A stretch of DNA of 64,000 nt from Malurus cyaneus samueli (lineage: Eukaryota > Chordata > Aves > Passeriformes > Maluridae): NCBI GenBank assembly GCA_009741485.1, contig CM019217.1, forward strand, positions 48,315,541-48,379,540, read 5' to 3'. The notes beneath the pieces were generated by a model. It did not search any database, had not been told where the DNA came from, and saw nothing but the letters and a program-made list of their open reading frames with translations. Of the stretch, positions 1-11,800 are shown in pieces (the first letter of the stretch is position 1; every line of letters starts with the position of its first letter). The position numbers were made by a program, and so were the translations under genes.

Positions 1-790
1 TAATTATTTAGATTCTTATGTTAACAATGGTAAACAGTCCTGATCTGTGTTCAATTTTGCATTTGTACAACTGAATTCTACATTTTAGGAAAAATATCTG
101 TAGGGGTAGGTGTTTGTATTATTCCTGTTCTTTTCTTTTTATTTTGAGCTGTACATATGCCACGTTATTGATATGCATATGTGTGTATACATGTGCTCAG
201 TGTCTCGCAATAGCACAGCTGTGAAGCTTGCCTCTGGATACTAGGCTTTTACTGTTTTCCAAAGAGTCTCTCACTAAGATTTTGTGTAATGAATTTTTAC
301 ACATTCTCTAGTGGCACTGGAATGGCCTTCTTGACCCAGTACAGAAACATTCAACCACTTCATCGGGATGGTGCCTTGCTCTGGCAAGGCAAGGTGTAAA
401 TCAGGATGGCTGCTGTTGCTTTGGCAGGGGGCTCAGATAGTAGGTAGAGTAATGGTTTTCCCTCAGCAGGAGTTTGTTTCCTCACAGAGAACAAGCCAGG
501 CTTAATGGAATCACACACTGAATTCAGTACTCAGGGGCTGAGTTGGACCAATCTGCTAAAACCTCAGGAGTTACCAATGCTAAATATTGTAGAGGATGTA
601 TATTCTTGAGATTTACTGGCATTGGTGGCTAGATGTCTGAAATAGCAGTGGCTATACAGCATTGTACTCCCAAGAAGAAATCTTTAAAGTAGCAAGAAAA
701 TAGAAGGAATATTAACAACTTTGCCTGGTTCTAAAGTATGTTCTCTCCCCCTGCCCCCACCCTCCCTTTGCCTCCCTCCTGCTGTCTCAG
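1..790 (+). other. PAPSS1: PAPSS1 last intron (3' part)
   Basis: This stretch ends in a strong splice acceptor. Positions 738-790 are almost pure pyrimidine (runs of C and T with few interruptions) and finish in CAG at 788-790, directly before the PAPSS1 reading frame. A possible branch-point sequence, TTAAC, sits at about 712-716. The intron is phase 2, because the first base of the following exon completes an Asn-type codon whose first two bases lie on the previous exon, outside the window. No other gene, RNA or repeat was recognised in it. Confidence 0.85.
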
Positions 791-929
791 CCATGAAGAC
801 TTTGATTTTATATCGGGGACCCGCATGCGCAAGCTGGCTCGGGAAGGACAGAACCCACCGGAAGGCTTCATGGCTCCAAAGGCTTGGACTGTGCTGACAG
901 AATACTACAAATCCTTGGAGAAGGCTTAG
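791..929 (+). CDS. PAPSS1: PAPSS1 terminal coding exon (C-terminus of PAPS synthase 1)
   Basis: This exon encodes the last 45 complete residues plus the third base of a split codon, ending at a TAG at 927-929. The peptide starts [17 protein letters not shown], contains [12 protein letters not shown] and ends YYKSLEKA. That ending is the vertebrate PAPSS1 C-terminus as I remember it; the PAPSS2 paralogue ends differently (SLEKN-like), which decides between the two. The enzyme is a cytosolic/nuclear fusion of an N-terminal APS kinase and a C-terminal ATP sulfurylase that makes PAPS, the universal sulfate donor, from ATP and sulfate. The ISGT-x-MR stretch belongs to the ATP-sulfurylase domain. 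Only this exon is in the window; the rest of the gene (about 620 residues in vertebrates) lies upstream. The apparent ATG at 738 is in the intron's polypyrimidine tract and is not a start. No frameshift or premature stop is seen. Confidence 0.96.
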
Positions 930-1581
930 ACCTCTTATTAACTGCAGATCAACCTTTGACGCCTGATTTATTTACGAGAAGGGGACCACACAGTCACCAT
1001 TCATGTTGCTTTGTTGTGGTGTCTGTCAGGAAGTTCTCTGAAAACAGACTCTTTCTTCCTAACTTAGCATCATTCTTTGCCTGCCCTTATGGGTTCTATT
1101 ATGTCCTGGCACCTAACTAGCTGCTGGTTTTAATGTCTTCTCTTTTATTACAGTTAATATTCTTGCTGTAGGATTTTTAACTCTTGTATTTTTTTATATT
1201 TTATTGCCTCTGTCCTGAGTTTTGCAGCTGTTAAATAGATGCAGCTTTTTCATATGTTATTTAAGCTGCTGGGTAGTGTCTGGTTTTTGTAGTTCATAGG
1301 AGAAAATGTAACAGTTAGTCCCTTAACTATGGATAGATTATCTATAAATCAAAAGAGTAAAGAATGTTTCAAAACATCTGTAAAAGTGCCCTCATCTTTA
1401 TCTCATCATTATCATCTCCAGAAGCACTTAAAATTTATTTCTGACTATATGTAATCAAAAAGCAGATTTTTTTTTTTTTTATGTAGCATTATTAAAATTT
1501 TGCTTTCTTTGTTTAATTTTTGAGTTTGAGTTGTATGGTGATTCTCTTCTGTTGTGGACCTGTAAAGATGGGCAAGTAATG

Positions 1582-1587
1582 AATAAA
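1582..1587 (+). terminator. Poly(A) signal AATAAA, proximal
   Basis: Canonical hexamer in the PAPSS1 3' UTR about 650 nt after the stop codon. T- and GT-rich sequence follows it at 1630-1690 and could serve as the downstream element. It is one of two candidates for the PAPSS1 mRNA end. Confidence 0.55.
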
Positions 1588-1794
1588 AGAAAATATCTAG
1601 TTTTCACATTGAATTGTTAACAAATTCACATACTGTTTTTGTAAATGCTTGCTGCTATAGGTGTCAGTATGTTTTATTTCATTTAATGTAACTTGTTGTT
1701 TTTTTTGATTCCAGATATCCTTGATCAGCCTACTACAACTTTTTTAAAAGCATGACAGACCAAGCGTAAATTCATGTTTAACTATTGCAAGAAA

Positions 1795-1800
1795 AATAAA
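1795..1800 (+). terminator. Poly(A) signal AATAAA, distal
   Basis: Second canonical hexamer downstream of PAPSS1, followed after about 25 bases by GT-containing sequence (CTTCCTGTGG near 1825). I cannot tell from sequence which of the two signals dominates. Confidence 0.55.
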
Positions 1801-1820
1801 GAAAAACCTTAGATCTTGGC

Positions 1821-4800
1821 ACTTCCTGTGGTAAAAATGCTTAGTTCAGATATTAATTTTCCATCTATTTTTCAAAGCCTCCAAAGAGTAATCTTCTCGT
1901 GAGTCAGCTTTGTTTGTTTTAAAGGTAAAGCACATGTTCTTTTAGGATTCTCCCAAAGTCCTGAAGAAATGTAAAAAATGAAAAGCAAAACCCTTCTTCA
2001 AGTGTAAGGTAACACCAGCCTGTTGTTGTATTTTCAAGCATTTGCAGGTAATCAGTGGGACAGTCATAAACTATCTTAGGTAGAAACGACCTCATTTTCT
2101 TATCACAGAAACTTATCTTGTTAAACAGTGTGTAGAGGAAAAAACAGCTCAAAATTGTTTTTAGAACGTTGATACTGGATGAAGCATGTGTCCATCTAGA
2201 TGTTTTGGATGCCAGGAAGGTGGTGTGAAGGAATCTGTGTAATGAATGGGATGAATGCTACTTGCAGTCTTTGTTTGCATGTTCACAGTAGCATTTAAGA
2301 CAAATTCTTTGAGACTGACTTCCTCTTTTCTTCCTCTGTCTCTGAAGAGATATATTCTATATCTTCTAGTGGGATTCTTTCCTCTAAAAAGAATAGACAG
2401 TAAGGTGGAATTGGGAAAAAGCAAGAGGCTTGTGTGTCACCCAATCACAACAGTTACTTGAGACTGTGTTTTGGTAGTGCCAAGCTTATTTCTTCAGAAT
2501 CAGTGAACAGATTTTCTTCAAGCTTGGCTTTCTTTTTAGATTGTATCAATGTAGGATGTACAAAGTCCAGAAGAAAGAGTCCATTCCTCTGCGTGCAGCT
2601 GTTTATACAAACTTCAAGTTTAACATGAAGGTGAACTAGAGTTGTCAGCTGCTAAAATGGAATTTGCTGTTGGAAGTTGCCGTTTGGACTCTTTCCTGTC
2701 AGGTTTGATTCTTTTGCTAGCTGGAATGAAAGATAAAAAATTATTTTGACAGAATAGAAAATGCAGGTGAATGTCTACAGAGATTAATGTTTTTAAAATG
2801 CTATATGAAGCCTGGAAAAGAAGTGGGAGTGATGTATGTGAATCATCCTGTGAAGTTAATTTAGAAGTAGGAATGCCTTCAAGCAAGTGATGACAAGTGG
2901 ATCTAGTTTTCTAGACTTAACCCATTTTGTTGTTATATTGCTTCTGCAAAGCATTTTTTGCAGGGCTCTGTATTGAAGAAGCTGCAAGCTTTTCTAACTT
3001 AAAGCCACGGCATTCCCAGCATAATGCTAATTGGAAACAGGAGCATCTGATCAATTTGTGAGCAGGACTTGCTCTATAGAACAGCATTTTCTGAGCAGTG
3101 ACCTCAGAACATGTAATGCAACAGAAGAAATGTCATCCATGGACCACTATGTGATCCAATATGAGGACAGGACCTAACATTTGATCAATGTAAGCCAGAC
3201 CTAATTTTGCAGCTGGAAAAATAAAAAAGCTACATTGTTTCACTCATTCATTTCCTAAAACAATTTTTTAAAACTGGTAAAATACTGGTATGTACATGAG
3301 TCATGAATCTAAGCAGTTGTATAGGTGGGTTGTTACAAAGAGCAACAAAATCAAATTTCCAAGCACATAATCTTTCCAGAGACTGTTTAACAGTCAAGAG
3401 GAGTTTTACTCTTCATTAGGATGAGAAATGTCAAAAAGTGTTCCCCCTGCATCATATTGTCTACCTCTACATTGATCAACCTTATAAATGGTTCTTTACC
3501 TTTTACTGTTGTACAGGGTATTTTATGGCAATTAACTTGTAATTTTTGTATAGTCTCAGGATGATTATTCACTTCTAGAGGATCATTCTGTTGTATTGGG
3601 CATGTGATATATGGAAGTAGTAACATCCTTGATCTGTATGGCTGATACAAACACAGTCAGTTTTTCAAATTACAAGATGAATGAGGCAGGTGGAGATTAG
3701 CAAACCCTAATCCTTGGGATTAAATAAATGATACTAAATTACTGCATCTCCAAGGTGAAATAATTCCTGCAGTACCCATGAGCAATTTAAGAAAATGGAA
3801 GCTTTTTGTGAAAGATTTCATGGTTGAGAATTCACTTTTTCCTTGGTGAGTTCCTTTATGCATTTTTTTTTTACTAACATGAATATTCAGGATAACTTTA
3901 CAAGTAAGGATCTACATGTTGTGATGTAAAAATAGTAGATAAATGCTAAGGATGCTGACTTCTGTCTGATCTTTTTCTTTCAATAGGGAATCTGAGCACT
4001 AGCAACTCAGTAATCAGAGATGGAAAATGGAGAATGTAGACTAGATCAAAGGTAATTTTTTTAGATGCAGTTTGGAGGTAATCAAGCTTCTGTATCTAGA
4101 ATAATGCAGCAGAAATCAGGAGTGGGAGGAAATGAGAGGCTGTCCTGTCATAGTGGTTGTGGAAATAGAACAAGCTACAATGACTTGTGTAGCCAATACT
4201 GTAACTTGCCTCAGTTTGAACCTCTCTTCCATTTCATATTTACTTAATTTTAAAAAGTTTTGAAAGTGGATCATTCAGAGTGTTAAACTTATTGTCTTTC
4301 CATGCTAGGAAAAGAATAAAAGTTTCTTCGAACATCCTAAACAAATATTAAGTAGTCCAGATTGTTTTCCCTTCCCAACAATTTAAAGGTGCTAACCAGT
4401 GGGGTACACCCTTTCCCTGGAGGTGCTGACAGCTTCAATAAGTGTGTGTGTGACTTTCAGCTTTTCTTTTATCTCTACTCATGAACCTTTAAGTTGTTGT
4501 GCTAGGCATTGTAGGAACATGGAAAAAACCTCTCATCTCTGCTTTCCTGTGAGTCAGATCTGTTACTGCATTTATGGCACCTTCTCTAAAGACAGAGAAA
4601 GGAAAAACTAATCCTTCACTTAATATGATGGAAACTGGATCTTCATTTAACTTTGCATGTATGTCTGTTTATCCTTTGCATATATGCCTGTAGGAATGAG
4701 ATTCGCTGTGGTGTTAGGACATTAGTAAGAAATGTGTGGAGATTATATTCTACTCAAACCAGACACAGAATCCCTTCGTCACCCATAAAAAGCCAAGGAC

Positions 4801-7241
4801 TTCAGCCTGGAGTGAGTTGGCCAAATTAAATGCTGGAATGAAAGCAACTGATAGCTCAGAATAAGTATTTTGTCATTTAGGATTGGTCTTGGAAACTTGC
4901 TTACCAAAATTCTTGATTTAGATGCTATTGAAGAGAGGGAGTGACTCTGGTTCCATTTTTCTTTTCATGCTTAGTTTTTTGCAGATGGAACTGAGAGGCT
5001 AGATTGCTGAGGAGAAATTTAAAGCCTCCAGTGGCCAATTTGATGGATATGAGAGTTCCTTGCCAGCAGCCAAACAAGTGCTAGGTAGACATGTGATTTA
5101 AAGGAAGACTGTGCAGACGTTCTGCTCATTTGTGTTGATTTTACCTTGAAGAAAGCCTGAGGGCTGGAATACCAGTGCCTCTTTTAAATTAGCTTTTTCA
5201 TTCACAAAAAACTTTTTGATTAGGAATATAGCTGGACTTTTACTAGGCTTTTGAAGTGTCCATTGAAGGGTTTTCTTTGTTTCTCTGGCAAGCTGTGTGT
5301 CTGTTCTTGTGGAATTAATTTTTTTTAACCTGCCTCCCTTTTCATTATTTAAACTTTATTAAAATCACTTTTTTTCCTTCTGATGGAGGTTATATATGCT
5401 CATGAGCCAGAATCATGCGTTCAGTATTTCCAGAGCTGTTTGCCCTAGAAACCTCATCTTGATATAATTTTGAGGATGAGGGGGCAAGTCAAGTACACTG
5501 AAAGCTAGAAAACACAGCTTTAAAGTCACATCTGGAATCCTTAGACTGTTAGTGGCTCCAACTTATAACAGAGAATACAGAGATTTTATATGCCATAAAA
5601 CTCAAGTAGCCTTGGATTCAGTATAAGAGTAGTCACCCGACTGTCAGGTTAAAATGCATCTACACAATGCTTTGAAGTATGATTGTAGTCAGAATGGTAC
5701 CTGTCTATGTATAAAACGAGGGGAAAAAAACAGTTTCAGTATAAAGTTTAGTGGACTGGAAGTAGCACCCAAATCTTGCTTTTATCCTCTGCAAGCAAAG
5801 CTGTTTTGTCTGTTGAGTCCTACATTCATCACTCTAAGTTTCATCATGTGAGAATACAAGCATTTTGGCCATATCCATCTATTTTCCTCTCATAACAGCA
5901 GTTATGATGCACATTAAAAAAATCCTTCAGTCTAAACTGTGAGTTGGGTTTTTTTCTGAACACCTGCAGATCTCTAGGGTTTCTGCCCAGATGACTTGTG
6001 TCTGAATTGTTGTGGTCAAAAGCGATAATTTTTGTAATGATTGACAGTAAAGTTCATTACAATAATTGCGATGAGACAGATGAGAGACACCAGTATCCTT
6101 GTGTTAATATTCTCTAAACAGAGTTAATACATTTTCTTTATTATGAAACTTGACATTTTTTCAGGTCAAACCCACTCTAAAATGGAAACATTTCTTTGAT
6201 TTCAACAGTGCTCCTTGGAGAATGAGAAATTATTTAGGCTTTTGTTTTATTAATTTGGTTTCATCAACAGCTTTCTCAAAGACTTAAGCGGAAGCAGGAG
6301 AAACTCCTTCACCCTTAAATATTGGACTCGAATGCTGCCTGCTCTAGAATGGAAAACTGCAGTTGATTAGTCAATGGAAGGTTATTTGCAGGATTGCTCA
6401 TGTGTCATTGAGTTCTGCCTTGTTTATAGTTCATCTACGACCTGTGAAAAACAATATTTTAATGATTTGATTCAATTGTTTCCAGACAATGAAGACAATT
6501 ATGAGACAAGTTCATGTTTAACTTTCCACTAGGAAAAAGTTTAGTGTTATTACTGCATCCTAGTTTAAATATAAACTGTCTGAAAGATACAGAGCTGTAG
6601 TTATATGAGCAAAAATTTCCTATGATACTATGTGACAGCCGAGAAATAAACATACCTTCAGAGCCAAGATCATAAGTACAGTGCAAAATGCTAAGTATTA
6701 TTGACACTTCTTCATAGAGACAGATATTTATAACTCCTTTGTTCCTAATTTCTTCAAGGAAAAATAGTGCTTTCTGGAAACGGAAAATGTGTGTTCCTTA
6801 CTTGGTAGCTGGGGACGTTCAGAATAGCAGTGATTCTTTATAGTTTTTCTGATTTGCTCTGAGTATTTTTAAATACATGGACACTTCTGAGGTCTGCCAA
6901 GAAATGGATTTGCAAAGAGCATTTAAGTTCTAAAGCTTTTCTTTGTAAACACTCTTGGCTATTTTGCTTATTATAGTTTGACCATTTTCTCCTCTGTACA
7001 AAGAAGTTGTCATGCAAACATCAATCTTATGTAGAGATTGATGAGTTTTTGTCAACTATTAAAATTACTCTAGCTCTTTTCTTTTTCATATTAGCCTTTG
7101 GTTCAGGGATTAATTTGTGTTATGAGGATTTCTTGTCAAATACTTTATGGGCTGGAGAAAAGTGTCTTTAAATAAAGTGATGTAGTGGTGGAAAATTTCA
7201 GGATAACCTTATTCGAGCATGGACAATAAAACCCCACATCT
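1821..7241. other. Intergenic, no gene recognised
   Basis: AT-rich unique-looking sequence. The open frames here are all under 90 codons, lie on both strands, have no recognisable domain and look like chance. No CR1, LTR or tandem array was recognised. The only structure noted is a small hairpin at 7019-7043. Confidence 0.6.
7019..7043. repeat. Short inverted repeat (9-bp stem, 7-nt loop)
   Basis: CATCAATCT at 7019-7027 pairs perfectly with AGATTGATG at 7035-7043 across the loop TATGTAG. It is too short to be called an RNA gene and may be chance. Confidence 0.5.
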
Positions 7242-7844
7242 TGTAATAAATGGTTTAACCCCAGCTGGCAGCTGATCCCCACACAGGTGCTCACTCCCTG
7301 CATATCTGGATGGGGGAGAGGATCAGAAGGGTAAAAGTGAGAAAATCCATGCATTGAGATAAAGACAGTTTAATAGCTAAAGCAAAAGCCTCACACACAA
7401 GCAAAGAAAACAAGGAATTCATTCACTACTTCTTATGGGCAGGCAGGTGTTCAGCCATCCCCAGGAAAGCCAAGTCTCCATCCTGTCCAGTGGCTTCTTG
7501 ATAAGAGAAATGCCATCACTCTGAATGGAAACCTCCTTCCTTTTTCTTCCCCCAGCTTTTTAAGCTAAGCATGCCGCCGTATGGAATGGGACATCCTTTG
7601 GATCTGTTGGGGTCAGCTGTTCTGGCTGTGTCTGCTCACAGCTTTTTGAGCACCCCCAGCCTCCCTGCCAGTGGAGTGATATGAGAGGCAGAAAAGGCCT
7701 TGACACTTACAGAATAAAGCACTGCTCAGCAATAAGTAAAACACCTCTCTGTTACCAGAACTCCGTTTTCAGCACAAATCCAAACATAGCTCCATACTAG
7801 CCACTCTGAAGAAAATTAACTCTATGCCAGCCAAAATCACCACA
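7242..7844 (-). mobile_element. Antisense LTR of an avian endogenous retrovirus
   Basis: Read on the minus strand, the sequence matches the layout of an abundant avian LTR known to me. It starts TGTGGTGATTTTGGCTGG, which is the complement of 7827-7844. It then has a TTAAAAAGCTGGGGG TATA-like segment, a block ending in GGAAGTAGTGAATGAATTCC-type sequence, a TATTAAACTGTCTTTATCTC poly(A) region, and a U5 ending GGGGTTAAACCAT. The left edge is uncertain: the expected terminal TG...CA pair is blurred there, and I found no target-site duplication. No gag, pol or env sequence adjoins it, so it is a solo LTR or a fragment. The same family recurs at 53380-53505 in the opposite orientation. The family match is from memory and not from a search. 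Confidence 0.75.
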
Positions 7845-7937
7845 ACTTTTAAAGAATATTATGCCTTTTCTAGAATCACAGTTAAAGTTCAAATGCAAAT
7901 TCAAAGCATGTTCTGCCTAAAAGAAGTGCAGAAAGAA

Positions 7938-8880
7938 ATCATAGGAACCTGGATTCCTTTTGGTTGAAAGGGGCCTTAAAGAACACCTAATTTCAACTCT
8001 TACCATGTGCAGCGACACCACCCAAGATATCAGATTGCTTGAAGTCCCATCCAACTGACCTTGAACACTTCCAAGGATGGGGCATCCACAACTTTGGGCA
8101 ATCTGTCCCAGTGCCTCACCACCCTCACTGTGAAGAACTTCTTCCTAATATGTAACCTATACATAGTCTCTTTTAATTTTAAACCATGCTCATGTAAAAA
8201 ATCACTTTCCCTATTTTTTGTAAATACTGAAAGGTGACAATAAGGTCCCCCTGGAGCCTTCTCTTCTTCAGACTGAACACCCCCAATTCTTTCAGCCCCT
8301 CTGCAGAGGAGAGGCTCCAGTTCTCTAATCTTGGTGGGTCCCCTCTGGACTTATTCCAAGAGGCCCACATCTGTGCTGGGGTTTCCAGATATAGATGCAG
8401 TACTCCAGGGCAGAGGAGAGGGGAAGAATCACCCCCTTGACCTGCTGCCTTCACTTCTTTTGATGCAGCCCAGGATACTGTTGACTTTCTGGGCTGTGAG
8501 CACAAATTGCTAGCTCATGTCCAGCTTGTCATCCACCAGAATCCCCAAGTCCTTCTCCACAGGGCTGCTCTCAATTTCTTCTCCCCATCTGGACTCGTGT
8601 CTGGGATTGTCCCAACCCAGGTACAGTATTTTGCACTTGGTTTGTTGAACATCATGTGCTTCTCATGGGCCCACTTCTGCAGCTTGTCCATGTCCCCCAG
8701 GATGTCATCCTGTCCTTCCGCTGCGTCTGCTGCACTGCGCAGTTCATGTCATCTACAAACCTACTAGGCTGGCCTCAATCTCACAGTGCATTGATAAAGA
8801 TATTGTATAGCACCAGTCCCAAGACTCCTGAGGGACACCACTTGTTACCAGCCTCCATATAGAGCCGTTAAGTACAACAT
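7938..8880 (-). mobile_element. CR1 LINE, 5'-truncated, antisense
   Basis: About 940 bp of CR1 in reverse orientation. The 3' tail is at the left (7938-7990, AATCATAG followed by the degenerate GGTTGGAAAGGACCTT-like block). The right end reaches the reverse-transcriptase part of ORF2. On the minus strand, 8785-8855 translates to a broken form of the RT motif: SGVPQ, then a one-base frameshift, then LGLVLYNIFINAL and a stop. Many indels and stops show an old, inactive copy. The 60-108-codon open frames at 8179-8862 on both strands are by-products of this element. The 5' truncation is typical of LINE insertion. Confidence 0.92.
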
Positions 8881-11800
8881 GAATGAACGTTCTTCAGTCA
8901 GTACTTTTCTGGGGAAAAAAAAGCAGCTCCCTTTTCACATTTTTAATGTGCTTGAAAAATTAAACATAAATGTCCTGATTTATGCAAAGGTCCCCCCTTG
9001 ATAGGAGACCAATGTGTTTTCTCTCACTTATTCAACCAGTTGCATTGTCTTTGGTTTGAGGTTTGAGGATTTGCTCAATGAGAATTGGCAAAGAACTGAA
9101 AATCGTGGTCAATCTAGACCAATCCTGCATTAGACTGTTTCAAGCGAGCAAACTCACATTTTCATTTGTATATGCAATAACTCCTCATTTGAGATTTTCC
9201 TACATAAAAATGTAAGTAATGAAAGAAAAATTCAGCCTCTTTATGCATTCTTGGTTTGATCATTATCCTACATGTCTGTGGACCTTCAAACTAGTTCTAA
9301 GGAAGTAGGTTCTTTTCCATGTTGACTTTCTGACTTTAAATGTGGAAGACTTCTTTGATGTTCATCAGTGAAAATAGATGTTCATCAATTTGAAAATAGA
9401 TCTGTCTGCCTGTGGTGAAATAAAACTGACTGTATATTGAGAGCCTCCCAAGCTTCTCTCTTTCAGTCTACCACAGAGCATTGGACTACACAGAGCTTTT
9501 ATTTTGACAGAAAAGGAGTAAGCTGCTGTTTTTTAAAAATGTGACACAATTGGGTTTTCCAAAGAAACAGACTTATCTTAACAAGCCAAATAAAGACAAA
9601 AACGTGGCTTACAAAATGATCAGTACAAATTAAGGAAGGTCTGCCCACTAAAACCCAGATTTTTGTGACTGCGTATACTCCTCAGGGAGTCTACCACTAA
9701 TGTCAAGAATTCCAGAATTGAAGAGTATGAATTTATTATGCATTTCATGATTCCTGTGGAATTTTCAATGTCTGCTCCATGTCCATGTGCAATTTTAATA
9801 AAACATCATATATTCACATGAAATCGTAACAGCGTGCATTCTCCTCTTGAACCTTTGTCTTCCTTTTCTCATAAAATGCTCTCATTTTTCAGGCTGAAAA
9901 TTTTCTTGGCTTGGATGTTCTGAGGGAAACATCTCAGTTTAAAAGGGAACTCATGCAGTTTACGGTTTCATCAGTCAGCTGTGCAAACTGAGAGAAAGAA
10001 CTGGAGAGTGTTCTCTGACAATGGAATTTCTAATGTTGTTCAGGGTCAATAGCATACAGTCTTCTTTAGTTTGTTTTATTTGCAGACTGTTACAGATATG
10101 TAGGGTGTTTTTGCTTGTTTGGGGGCTTTTGTTTAAGTAAACATTGGTCAGCCTGTTATCTTTTAGTGGAAGTCTGTGATCCTTTCTGGGAAGCACAGCT
10201 CACATTTAAAACCATTGCTCTAGAAGAACAGTTAACAAGTCTTCTTTTAGTTTGTCTATATAAAATTGCAAAATACAAATGCATTCAAAGAAGCAAGAAT
10301 AAATAAAAGAAAAAAATATAAATGGAGTAGGCAGTATTTGAAGGGATAGCATGTTCCTCTTAAGGCCAAACTCCATTTTACCTCTGCCACATACAAGAAT
10401 GTTGCTGGTATATATTGACTTTTTGCGTTTGCACAAATGCTGGTAAGAGCCAAGTGAAAGCTAAGATAGCAACTCTGAACCCATCAAGCCTTGGCAAACA
10501 TCTGAAGGAAAGACACTTCTTGTCCTCTAGTTAAAGAGTTGGAGTAAAGAGGAACCTTGAACTCTGGGACTGGATCTCTTGTACACTACTTACCAAGCTG
10601 GAGGCAGAGCAAATATCACTATTTGTCTGGCAGCATGTTCATCTAGAATAGTCTTATCTACACAGCATGTTGAGCCTTGTCTGTGTATCATATAGAGTAT
10701 TAATGTTCTTTTATTTGCCTTTCTCTTTAGAAAAGCAAGCATTGTCTGCCACATGGTTGTGCCTTAAGCTTGGCTGCTTTGAGATTATTGGTCTTGTACC
10801 TCATGGCTTTGACCTTTCATACTTTGGGTTTACCTGGACTGTACTTATCACCATGGGGTGCTAGGAGCTGGCTGTCTTTGGGCTCAGCTGCTTCCTAACT
10901 GGCATATGCTGAATCTCTCTCACAGCCAGAATTTTTGGGTTTCCTGAGCATGCTTTTCAGCGAGCTTTGCTATTTTTATTATTTCTGGAGCATGTTTTTG
11001 TGGTCTGTGGTTTTGGGCATGTTTCCCCCTCTCCCTCATATATGTGGAGCTGAAAACAACAGTTAATGTGGTATAAACCAGCGTCCTGGTTCACCATCTC
11101 TCTCTGCTTCTGCTGCTGCTTTTTATGTCACAGCTTCCATCAACAACCTACTTGCTGAGAAGCAGTGAATGCACACAATATCCAGTAATATCTCAAATAC
11201 TGGTATACTATGCTTCTAGCTCTAGTTATAAAAGCTTCTGTCTGTGGAACACCAAGTGGCAATGCATGAGTGAAGCCTGCTGAAAGAACTTGTGCCTGAT
11301 CTGAAACACTGCATTTCTTTGTAGTTTTTTTATTCTTGCCATGTTATATTCACTTTGTTAGTACAGTCAGAATGGTTTCTCCTCAAAAATGAGTAAACAC
11401 AGTACAAGCTCAAAGTGACACGGAAGCAGCAGAACTGAAGCAAGTGAGGAACTTTGAATTATTTTTTTCTTTAAATGTCTCTTGATAATACTACCTTCAT
11501 CTTTTGGCCTCTTCTTTACATTTTTCTAGATTTTGTTCTCTCTAATGCTTCCCTGATGGGCAACATAGATTAAAGAGATTAAACATTATTTGATACTAAC
11601 CTGACATAAAGGCCACGATTCCCCATTATTTCAAGGTAAGATGATTAATAACCCTGGTAAAGGAAAGCCTTTTTGTTTGCAGTATGACATAATTAAAGTG
11701 TGTCTGGTAGCACTTCATTTGCAGTGTTCACAGAATTGTTCTAACACTATCTGTGGTATTGATGCACAACCTAGGAAATAGTCAAAAATACTTTATTTTT

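Larger units (their letters stand above)
930..1820 (+). other. PAPSS1: PAPSS1 3' UTR (approximate end)
   Basis: AT-rich sequence follows the stop codon without a splice-like break. It contains several ATTTA-type and T-rich stretches and two canonical AATAAA signals at 1582-1587 and 1795-1800. The end is placed about 20 bases past the second signal, so it is inferred and not observed. If the first signal is used the UTR is about 680 nt; with the second it is about 890 nt. No coding frame of interest lies in it. Confidence 0.7.

Noticed and set aside
738..790. ATG at 738 as a start codon for the PAPSS1 frame
   Set aside because: It lies in the splice-acceptor polypyrimidine tract; the real frame enters at 791 from an upstream exon.
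884..1120. 78-codon + frame overlapping the PAPSS1 stop
   Set aside because: It is an out-of-frame shadow of the terminal exon running into the 3' UTR.
8179..8862. Open frames of 60-108 codons on both strands
   Set aside because: They are fragments of the antisense CR1; the real coding strand is minus and is frameshifted.
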